Positions 48,204-58,482 of a stretch of DNA of 64,000 nt are shown here, piece after piece. The notes beneath the pieces are model-generated. The model made no database searches and was not told the origin of the DNA. It was given only the letters and a program-made list of their open reading frames with translations. How positions within the stretch are numbered: position 1 is the stretch's first letter; the number at the start of each line of letters is the position of its first letter. The stretch is from Lathyrus oleraceus (Eukaryota; Streptophyta; Magnoliopsida; Fabales; Fabaceae): NCBI RefSeq assembly GCF_024323335.1, contig NC_066581.1, positions 438,936,281 through 439,000,280 on the forward strand, read 5' to 3'. The position numbers and the translations under genes are program-made.

Positions 48204-48650
48204 CTATGGATCCCTAAAAGCTCGAGATGCAGGAAGACGAGATACACAAAGCTTCTTGATCTCTCTCTCATAGGCAGCTTCCATATCCGCTTTCTCCTTA
48301 GCAAGTCGATCATACTTCCTCTTCCAGAATTTGGAAGACTGAGGAAGCAGAGAAGTCCAGGTATCATTCGGATCATCTATCACCTGATGCTCGAGGAATT
48401 CGATCAGAGCGTCCTTCTCCTTGATTTGCTGAAGCAACTCTTCTCTTTCACGGATCCAGGCACGTGAAAGGTCTTTGTCTCTCAACTCCTCTACGCCTTG
48501 GTTAGGGAGGGTTGAAGGCCCAGCCACAACCAACGGTGTAGGTCTCGGATAATCATATGGCATAAGATACTCAGAAGCTCTCTGTCTGACCCAAGAAGTA
48601 TACGGCTCCAAAGCAATGCAGTTCTTCGGACCCAACTCATTGAGGCAGCG
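48204..48650 (-). pseudogene. ORF1 of element C, C-terminal fragment
   Basis: From NELGPKNCIALEPYTSW onward it matches X ORF1 (GQRNCVALEAYTLW) and continues through LPNQGVEELRDKD and a charged, probably coiled-coil stretch to AFRDP and a stop. The ORF1 N-terminal half, leader and 5' LTR of C are missing: at about 48,640-48,652 the sequence switches to element X in the opposite strand. The apparent ATG at 48,665 is antisense X sequence, so the first five or so residues of that ORF are chimeric. Confidence 0.8.
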
Positions 48651-48655
48651 ATCAT
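48640..48655. other. Rearrangement breakpoint between C ORF1 and X aRNase H
   Basis: Left of the point is C ORF1 (minus); right of it is X aRNase H (plus). Over 25 bases the junction (CATTGAGGCAGCGATCATTA...) and intact X at 26,876-26,900 (CATTGGGGCAGTGATCATTA...) differ at two positions, so the joint may have used short imperfect homology. Confidence 0.8.
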
Positions 48656-50318
48656 TACTCCTCAAGGCACGTATTTTCCGTTTACAACTAGATTGAATTT
48701 CAAGTGTACAAACAATATGGAAGAATATGAAGCTTGCATTATGGGGCTCGAAGAGGCCATTGATCTCAGGATCAAGTATTTAGATGTCTTCGGAGATTCC
48801 GCCTTGGTTGTAAATCAGATCAAAGGTGAATGGGAGACGAATCAACCCGGTTTGATACCATATAGAGATTATGCGAGGAGGATTTCAACTTTCTTTACAA
48901 AGGTTGAGTTTCATCATATCCCTCGAGATGAGAACCGGATGGCAGATGCTCTTGCAATGTTGGCGTTAATGATTATAGTGAAGTACTGGAATGAGGCTCC
49001 CAATTTGACTGTGATGCGTCTTGATAGACCAGCTTATGTATTTGTTGTTGAAGAGGTCAAAGACGAGAAGTCGTGGTATTATGACATTAAATGTTTCCTT
49101 CAAGGTCAAATTTACCCGTCTGGGGCATCTTTGAAAGATAAGATGACTTTGAGAAGGTTATCCGGCAATTTCTACTTTAATGGTGATGTAATGTACAAGA
49201 GAAACTTCTACATGGTTTGCTCAGATGCGTGGATAGACACGAAGCAGACTTGTTGATGACTGAAATGCATGAAGGATCCTTTGGTACTCATTCCAATGGA
49301 CATGCAATGGAAAAGAAGATGTTGCGAGCAGGTTACTATTGGATGACAATGGAATTTGACTGTTGCAAGTTTGTGAAGAAATGCCACAAGTGTCAAATAT
49401 ATGCAGGTAAGATTCATGTTCCTCCGACACTGTTGAATGTTATTTCTTCCCCGTGGACCTTCTCCATGTGGGGAATTGATAGGACTGGGATGATTGAGCC
49501 TAAAGCTTCGAATGGACATCGTTTTATTCTGGTGGCAATTGACTACTTCACAAAATGGGTTGAAGCGGCATCGTATGCAAATGTAACCAAGCAAGTTATT
49601 ATGAAGTTTATCAAGAATCAAATCATATGCCGTTATGGTGTGCTAAGTAAGATCATTACTGATAATGGATCTAACTTGAATAATAATATGGTAGAAGCTC
49701 TTTGCAAAGATTTCAAGATTGCACACCATAATTCTTTTCCCTAAAGACCCAAGATGAATGGGGTTGCTGAAGCTGCGAACAAGAACATCAAGAAGATTAT
49801 TCAGAAGATGGTTGTCATATATAAAGATTGGTATGAGATGCTCCCATTTTCTTTTCACGAGTATCGTACATCCACCCGCACTTCAACAAGGCAACCCCTT
49901 TCTCTCTTGTTTATGGTATGGAAGCAGTGCTCCCCGTAGAGGTTGAGATTCCTTCATTACGTGTGCTCACGGAAGCCAAGTTGGCTGAGGTTGAATGGTG
50001 TCAGACCAGGTTTGATCAGTTGAATTTGATAGAAGAGAAGAGATTAACTGCCATGTGTCATGGTCAGTTATATCAGTAGAGGATGAAGAAAGCTTTTGAT
50101 AAGAAGGCCAAACCTCATGTATTCAGAGAAGGTGACCTTGTGCTCAAGAAGATTTTATCGTTCAAACCAGATTCTAGGGGCAAATAGACTCCTAATTATG
50201 AAGGTTCATATGTTGTTAAGAGAGCCTTTCAGGCGGTGCTTTGATTCTTACAGCTATGGATGGTGAAGAGTTCACTCGTCCTATGAACACAGATGCAGTC
50301 AAGAAATACTTCGCCTAA
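48653..50318 (+). pseudogene. aRNase H (part) and integrase of element X, second copy
   Basis: This corresponds base for base to 26,891-28,556 with a constant offset of 21,762, with about nine differences seen in the first 600 bp. The aRNase H begins inside the domain. The same 1-bp deletion before CSDAWID and the same shift giving STRQPLSLL are present, as are the two TAGs in the integrase C-terminus. Private changes include a TAA at about 49,742 (SFP-stop-RPK, CAA in copy one). HHCC and the DDE positions (GIDRTG, ITDNGSN, NGVAEAANKN) are present but split over frames. Confidence 0.9.
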
Positions 50319-53152
50319 AAAAGAAAAGAACAGCTCGCTAAGTTGAAAACCCGAAAGGGCAGCTTAGGCAAAAAAGGAGCATCTCGGTGGATTGAAAACC
50401 TGAAAGGGCGATCCAGGCAAAAATTAGAGACATAAAATAGAAAATTTTATCCAGATAAATTGAGTACCCCGCCTTGGGGAAATTTATGCAAAAATTAGGG
50501 ATTATGGCAAGTAACTGCATGCTACTGATCGTCCAGTATTGGAGAAACGTTGTTGAGCACAAGGGTTGATGGTGATTCATTATCCCCAGTGGCGGTCAAA
50601 AGCACAGCGGACATCAAGAGATGGTAGAAGGATTAGCCGTCAATTGTATTCAATGTAACCCTTTTTCCATACAAATTACCATTTTCAACTTTGTAAAGAT
50701 CTATGGAGTCTTGTCATTTACAGACTACCATTCTATTAAATAAAGTTGAGTTTTTATCCAATTGTTTCTACTCTTATTTATTTCAGCCAAATAGTTTTAA
50801 ATTTTATTATGATCATTTTTTAATTTAAAATTTTTTAATCAAAATCATTTTCTTAGACATATAAAAGCAAGAATTTTTCAGAGGCAGTTTTAAAGCAATA
50901 TTAACAGCATTTCGAAAAATAGCAAGTCTTGAGTGTGGAGCTCTATTGGTTCCCCCGAGCAGTTAACCCTTAGGGTATCCTTAGCCGAGTTTGTTGATCC
51001 AGTTCCTCTGCGGAGTGTTTGATTCCCAGCAGAGCTTCTGTACTTTTCCCATCTGAGTTGGTTGATTCAGTCCCCTGCAGAGTTTGTGTGTTCCTCATCA
51101 GGGTTGATTTTCTGTTACGATCTTCAGCAAAGTAAATTGATTTCCCCAGTGGATTGTGTTGGTTTCTCCGCCAATAGTCATCCGACTAACTCCCAGCCAG
51201 AGTTTCCTCCTGGTTTCTGAGCAATTATTTGTGTTTGTCCTCTGTATGGTTGTCTCCCATTTGATATGGTGTTGACCTAAAATTCCCTGTAGATTCGATA
51301 ATATTTCCTTTCCTCAGCAGATCTCCTCCTTCCCCAGATAATGTTGAGCCTTTGGGATGTTGATTTCCTTGTTCTCTAGCAGTTGTATCCCTTTGTTGTG
51401 GATTGGCCGAGGATTGTATCGATGATTCGAATTTTTGCGACACCTTTGTATCCTTTGCGATCGTTTTGTCAGCATAATCATCATACATATACATATACAC
51501 TCATATAATTTCATGATTACGTCTTTTTGCATAATCATATTTGTTGATTCATTACTTGAGATTCTTATTCTTTGCTATGGTGGTACTTCATCCCCATACA
51601 AGTTCGGTGTCTGTCCTCTCAATGATAGAAGTGTCGGCCCCTTAAGCAGAAAGATTTTAACCTTTCTCCCTTCCCCACTGAGTTATTTCCTCGTGGATGA
51701 TCATTGTTTTAGCTTCCTCCCTAGTTGATTACCTGGATGGAATTACTCCTCTTGAGCTATACCCTCATTGGGTTGAGTCTTGATTGACCTTTTCTTTCTA
51801 GATCTTACCTAGATAGATGCTTTTGGTCCCCTGAGAGTCTATTACCCAGTAACTGTTAATATTCTTCTCATGTTTTTCACTTTTGCCCAATACCCGAAAA
51901 GAGCAACTTTTTCTCTCCAGCGGATTCGTTTTCACGTTTCCCCAGGAAGTATATCCTTGATATGTTCATCCTAACCGATGATAAATATTTTCTTCCCTTT
52001 CCTTGGGTCTATCCTTGATATGTCCATCCTAACCGATGACGGATATTATCATCCTTGGTATTCTACCCAGTAAAAAGGTAGTTGTAATCCCTATTTTGTT
52101 CCCCAGAGGGTTAATCCTTGATATGTTCATCCTAACCGATGACGGATTTCCTCCTCTTTGTGGTCTTCTACCGAGTAACTGATAGTTGTAAATACTGCTC
52201 TTCCCCTCAACAGAGTCTATCCTTGATATGTTCATCCTAACCGGTGACGGGTTTTCTCTTTGATGGTCTTCTATCCAGTATTCGATCGATGTAATTCCTA
52301 CTTTTTGTTCAGTTGGTTTATCCTTGATATGTTCATCTTAACCGATGACGGGTACTCTCCTTCACAATTCCCAGGCAAGACTATCCTTGATATGTTTATC
52401 TTAACCGATGACGGATTTTCTTTCCTTTGAATCTATCCTTGATATGTTCACCTTAATCGGTGGCGAATATTCTCATCTTCGGTCTTCTGCCCAGTAACTG
52501 GTAGTTGTAAATCCTATTTTCTGCAGTTTTCCCCAGCAAGGTTATTCTTACCCAGTAGCCGGTGATGAATATTCGCTCCTGGTGGTTCCCAATGAGTCAT
52601 CCTTGATATGTTCATCCTAACCGATGACGGGTGTCCTCTCTGTCATACTTTTATTATCTCCTTACCCAGTAGTAGGTAGTGGATAATGAACTTCTGCTCC
52701 TCCTGTGTTGAAGTTTACTTCTTCCCTAGTTGAGTTGAGTGCACTTTTCCTTAGTGAAATCGCTTTTCCCTGCATTGATTCAAGAACTTCAGTTTTATCT
52801 TGATCTACTTGTAATCCCCTACAGATGTTTTATTTCCCCAACTGAGTCTTTCCATTTTATGGAATTCCTCTAGTCTGCCCAGTAGTTTTAAGTCATAGCC
52901 TGGCCTACGCGTAACCTTTTATCCCCCTAGAGTCTCTGTCTCCCCAGTGAGTTTTCCTTACAGAATGCATTATACTCATGCGGATCTTTGGTCTCTCTGA
53001 TTTCTTCTCCTTTGTGGCAACATCTCCCCACATAGAATTTGCTTTTTACATTCATATCATATGCATCATGAGGTCTCTTAGGGACCAAAATTTGTTTCTA
53101 TGTTGTTATTTAAGCCCATTATACTGAGTCGACACGAAGATTTTAACCTTCA
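50319..53152 (+). other. 3' UTR of element X, second copy, ending in CTTCA target duplication
   Basis: This duplicates 28,557-31,377, including the TCCTTGATATG repeats (about 51,950-52,640) and the GGTCTCTTAGGGACCAAAAT block. Unlike copy one it continues with GTCGACACGAAGATTTTAAC and then CTTCA (53,148-53,152) directly before the solo LTR. No gene is seen. The short ORFs here are copies of the ones in the first UTR. Confidence 0.85.
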
Positions 53153-53217
53153 TGTAGCGGTGTATTCGTCACTTTATGATTTATTGACTAAATCAAAAGC
53201 AAAGTATACAAAGAATC

Positions 53218-53226
53218 GAGTCGCCA
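53218..53226 (-). promoter_or_regulatory. tRNA-Arg-complementary motif (TGGCGACTC) inside the C-family LTR
   Basis: The minus strand reads ACGGTGGCGACTCGATTC. TGGCGACTC is complementary to the 3' end, with CCA, of plant tRNA-Arg(ACG), the primer reported for Ogre. Yet the motif lies 65 bp inside the LTR as defined by the CTTCA target duplication, not next to it. The same motif sits 56 bp inside the X LTR (62,925-62,933) and at 11,135-11,143 in the LTR of element A. Confidence 0.55.
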
Positions 53227-54159
53227 CCGTACTTTTATTTATCCAAAGGAATGGCTAAAAAGCGAACAAAAGCCTAAGAAGTTTTACACATAAAAAACTA
53301 ATGAAAAGATCAGAGATCTGGGTAAGGGGTTAATTACGCAATGGGAAGGTGTTAGGCACCCAAAACGTCCTAGGTACTCCTAGGGAGCCCTTTTCACACT
53401 TGTTGTACGAAATGTTATTTGCTTATGAAATATTTATTGTGCAAACATGATTGAAGGGATGAGAAAAGAATATACAAGTTTATTATTTTTGTGTTTGGAT
53501 GGATAACCATTGCCTACGTACCTTCACAGGATCAAAACCTCGTAGTTCGGCTAAAAGATTTCCAAAATATGAGTGGATTGATTTTAAAACAAAAGCCCTA
53601 AGGTCTTTCGTTTTCCACGGGAGGAAACTCAACCTTATACAAACAACAAGTCCACCATGTGAGAAAAGCTTCAACTTGCTAGTGAGGGGTTAACCCTATA
53701 ATAAGCAAGGAAGTCTTACCATTCAATCACTAAGGACAGAAGGTGAGATTAACATCAACCAACTAGGATAAACCAAACCTATGGCTAATGTATGAAAACT
53801 TATCAAGAATGGACAAAGCCACAAAACAATTGAATGAGTGAAATTAACCAGATAGGATTTATTCACAAAAGAGTGGTCAAGATATTATTAGAATTCAATT
53901 CAAAAGAAGTATTATGAAAATGGAGTTTGAAAAAATCAAAGGCTTAAGGCCTAGGTTTCTAATTTGAAAAGAGATGAGAATGTTCGCACAATATTTTTCA
54001 GGATTGAGTTAACATGCAAAGATGAAGGTTTAAAGAAACAAAAGGTGGGAGGGTGAGGAAGTGTAAAACTTCTTAGATGTTCACCTCTTGAGATCATATG
54101 TAGATGATTCAAGTGATTCCTTTGGAATAGGCAACAATGCAAATAAGCAAATGAGCAAA

Positions 54160-54770
54160 GCAAAGTGGATACCGGATGCCAATCAATGGACTTACACCAA
54201 TCTCACAAACAAACATGGATACCGGATACCAATCAATGGATTTACACCAATCTCCTAAAACAAAACAATGATACCAGATGCCAATCAATGGACTTATACT
54301 AGTCTCACAAAACAAACATGGATACCGGATACCAATCAATGGATTTACACCAATCTCACAAAACAAACATGGATACCGGAAACCAATCAATGGATTTACA
54401 CCAATCTCCTAAAACAAAATGGATACCGGATACCAATCAATGGATTTACACCAATCTCCTAAAACAAAATAAATGATACCAGATGCCAATCAATGGACTT
54501 ACACTAGTCTCACAAAACAAAGAAACAAGGATACCAAAGGCCAATCAATGGACTTATACTAGTCTCCTAAAACAAAATGGATACCGGATACCAATCAATG
54601 GATTTACACCAATCTCCTAAAACAAAATAAATGATACCAGATGCCAATGAATGGACTTACACTAGTCTCACAAAACAAAGAAACAAGGATACCAGAGGCC
54701 AACCAATGGACTTATACTAGTCTCCCACCATATCATAGGAACAATTGCCAAGTAATGGACTTATGCTTGT
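54160..54770. repeat. Tandem repeats of about 55-70 bp in the solo LTR
   Basis: This is the second copy of the GATACCGGATACCAATCAAT array. It differs from 32,128-32,700 by unit number and by scattered substitutions, so it has changed by slippage or unequal exchange since the two LTRs separated. Confidence 0.9.
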
Positions 54771-57304
54771 CTCCTCCATGGACAAAGCAAAATGCTATAA
54801 AGCAAAGTTTATGAAATGATATACAAATGATGATGATAAATGCACAAAGGCACACTTAAGTAAATATGCACAGATGAATCAAGTAAGTAGACAATCAAGT
54901 CAGTTAGCACACACTATATACAATCAATTAGGCTCAAGCAAGGTTAGGCTTTACAGCCAACTGGAATGGGGTAATTTGAGCTCTTAACCCTAACATTGAG
55001 AGTTAGGGTGAAGCAAATGAAATGGAGATGAGGGGTGTGCCTCATAGCTCTTATCACTGGCCTGGGAGAGCTTTAAAACAATAGAAGGTGTGGGAGTTCA
55101 GAAAGTTGGAACTCTTCTCCACATATAGACTCTATAAGATCTTGGGTTATTATCCACAATGCATCAACACATTGTGTGAGCAAAGTGGATGACATACTGA
55201 GTAGCAGGAGATGGATTACACATCTCTTTTATCTACCAATTGCCTCATAAGAGGACTTTTCCTGCTTGGCGCAAATGATAAACAATCACAAGCATTGCCT
55301 CTTAAGGAGGACTTCAGACAGGTGCCTGCCCACATAACAGGACAGGTCTTCCAGACTACATGAAGATTAGAGGTTATACCTAAGTGGTTAAGCAACCAAG
55401 CGAAAGCAAGTTCAAAGTGAACTTAAAGCAACTAATGTACCTGTGGAAACATCAAACAAATCAGTACAACTATACAGGCAAACAACCAACAGTTAATATC
55501 AGACAAACAGACAAGGTTCGCAATGTGCAAGCCAAAAGTCAAACTCAAATGAGTCAACATCAACCTACAAAACACACAAAGATTAGTAATCAAAGGCAAA
55601 CATCAATGCTCAAATGATGGAGCATCAACAACTATGGAACTTGGATGTTCAACCTGAAATCAAAGCTCAAATGTGAGAGGCAAACCACTAGGTCAAAGCC
55701 TAGGGTCAAAGGTGGAGAAAAAATTCAAAACAGAAGCTGAAAATTAACATGAATCAACTTCAAACACATCTTGAAACAATCCAAAAGGTCTCACATCAAT
55801 ATCATATACCAAAATCATTTCATGATCAATTGAAGTTCAAGACAATTTTAAAGCTCAAATGTGATCAACCAGAATGAAAAATCTCAATTAAATCAGAAAT
55901 GATTCAAATAATTCCAAGAAAATTCATGAGCAATCACAACATTCATAATATGCATCACAAAAAATATCAGGACAATTGGAGATCATTTGGCAAGGCAAAC
56001 ATATCACATAAGTTGAACAAGCAAAGGTGTGACACAAATTGTCACACCAACTTCACATGATCATAAAGCAGAAATGATAAATGGTAAAAATACCAAATCA
56101 ACACCAAAATGTCAAGCAAAGTGTCTAGTTTCATCATGCAAATTTTCAGATTCATTGGATTAAAAACCAGCATTTCACAAATGATATAGCAAGGCAAGGT
56201 ACAAAATGCATACATGTTCACATCCCCTAGAACAAAATGAAATCCAGCCAAGCACAATTTATGGAAAAATGATCAAAAAATAATAGACAAGATAACGAAT
56301 GCAATGCAAAAAACCTCATAATTTTTGGATCAATTTTCAATTAGATATGAATTTTGTAAGATGATGAAAAATAAAAAAAAATGATGTGAAGCATGTATAT
56401 GAAATAGAAGGGAAATAGGAAATACAAGGCAATTTGAAATAATACATCTGCCAGGAATCGAACCACAGCCAAATTTGAAAATGCGCGCTAGCTTAAAACG
56501 ACAGCGTATTGTCATCAAACCCTAAAACACGTGCATGCATGGCAATTGGAATCCGCAGGTAAACATGATGAACTCGCAACAAAATCCGCAACAAAGCATA
56601 TGCGTTTCACAACAAAATTCGCAGGTAATCTGGAAAATGGATGAACACGATGAAGATCATGAAGATCTTCATCTGGAAATTTCTAGAAAATCTCAAAGTG
56701 TCCAGAAATTAAAAATGAGCATGGCATCGTGTAGATCTTTCATCATACATCAATAATCAACAAACATTTCATCAAGAAACCATCACACATGCATGAATCG
56801 AAGAGAAGAAGATTCAATCATCAAAACTTTAAACAAGCAGATCTCACTCAAAACATCATGGATTTTCATGATTCGAAGCTCAAATTACTCAGCATCAAGA
56901 GATCTATAACAACATCACAACAATTTTAAGAATTAAGAAGGTTGATTCATAACCTCTTGAAGAGCAGATCTGGAATCCTCGAGCTATAGGCCTTGGCAAT
57001 GCTTCAATACTCCTCCATGATGCTTGTACAAGTGATTGGAAGAGAAAAGAGAGCTTAATTGTGCACGATCTCAACAAATTTTGGATTCACCATTGATGCT
57101 TCCATCTTCAATAATGCTTCAATGCACCAATCCTCTTGCTTCCACGTGCAAAACTACTCAGGAACACTTCATAAACAAGGATCAAGCAATGGAAATGGAT
57201 TGAATGTGAAGAAAATGCAAGAAATTTTTGAGAGAAAATTTGAGAGTTCTAGACCTAGATCTGAAATTGTGATCGTTGTTATGAAAAACAGTTAGGGTTT
57301 TGTG

Positions 57305-57311
57305 TTATATA
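57305..57311 (-). promoter_or_regulatory. TATA box of the solo LTR
   Basis: TATATAA on the minus strand in the context GAAGGTATATAACACAAAAC, about 1.13 kb from the LTR start, identical to the first LTR copy at 35,066-35,060. It is followed by the same CT-rich leader. Transcription from it would run toward lower coordinates, antisense to the X 3' UTR. Confidence 0.65.
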
Positions 57312-58442
57312 CCTTCTACTAATCACCCTTTAATCATGCTTAAGCCATTTGGTAATTGGAATTAACAAAATAAGGTGTAAGTGCCAATTGTGATTTTCGC
57401 CCTATGCATGAAATGCATGGTGAACAGTGCACGAAATTGCCTTCAAATTCACTTAAAATTCTGTTTTGGAGCTAAAGGCAATGGTGAAATGCTTAAACAA
57501 TGCACCAAATTTAAATTTTAAAATTTCCCTCCAAAAATCAAGTGAATTGGCAAATGTTCATGTGATGATAATTGGTGTAATGCAATTCATGATTTGGAAA
57601 CTATAGGTCAAAATAAGAACAATGCAAAAAGAGCCATCCAATTTGGAGCTTTGGTTGAGAATTTATGCCCATTTGAATCTTCAAGTACACTTTGCCATGA
57701 TTTGATCATATCTCCTTAACCACACATGAGAAATTGATGATCTTGGACTTTTTGGAAATGGGAGAGAAATATCTACAACTTTCATGTTCAACAAAATTTC
57801 ATTTGAAGCTTTCTGGATGATGTAATTTGAAGTTGAAGTTAGGCTAAAACCTTTCCATTTTTGGCAAATTTGAATTATAGGTCACTTTCTATTTTTGGAA
57901 AGTTTTGACTTGACTTTATTTTCTTCAATGTTGATGTTTGAAATGTCAAATGAGACTTGTTTGAACATGAATGAAGTATTTCTAATCACTTCCCACCTCC
58001 AAATCCACTGTTGACTTGGCAGTTGACTTTCTAGGTCTTCAGTTGACTTGGCAATGTTCTGATGAAATTCAAGCCTCTACCACTTGGGATTTTGCTTCAA
58101 AATAATATCATACCTCATATGAACTCTTGATAATGATAGGGGGGGTCTAAATTCTCCAGAATGGCCACCATCTATTGCTCAATGAATGCCTTTGACTGTT
58201 TTGACTTGTGATTGCTTCATCTGCAAGGCAAAGGTTAGATGACATATTTTTGTACTTTTGGTTAGTGGTAAAAGGAAAAGCAATGATATACAAATGCAAA
58301 ACATGCTTGGTGATCAAGAACCACTCTCAAAAAGATAACCAACCCACAGGGAAGGAAGCAAGGTGCACAATGATCCTTGAGGCAATGTGATGATATGATA
58401 TGATGCCATGAGGGATCTTAGGGACAAAATTGGGGTCTTACA

Positions 58443-58482
58443 CTTCACCTCCTCAGTTAGAATGTCCTTAAATAGGGGCAGC
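58443..58482 (+). other. End of X 3' UTR: target duplication and polypurine tract
   Basis: The CTTCA duplication (58,443-58,447) is followed by CCTCCTCAGTTAGAATG and the polypurine tract TTAAATAGGGGCAGC, which directly precedes the X 3' LTR start TGTAAGACC at 58,483. These 40 bases are the only part of the X 3' UTR to the right of the C-family insertion. Confidence 0.85.

Larger units (their letters stand above)
53153..58442 (-). mobile_element. Solo LTR of the C family (5,290 bp, minus strand) with 5-bp target duplication
   Basis: The minus strand starts TGTAAGACCCC at 58,442 and ends ACACCGCTACA at 53,153. It is flanked by CTTCA at 53,148-53,152 and 58,443-58,447. The interrupted X 3' UTR aligns across the insertion with the uninterrupted 3' UTR end of element C (GAAGATTT...CTTCAC...TAGAATG...CCTTAAATAGGGGCA), which acts as an empty-site reference. 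No polypurine tract or internal sequence of C adjoins it. It contains the repeat array, TATA box and short ORFs seen in the C 3' LTR. Confidence 0.9.
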
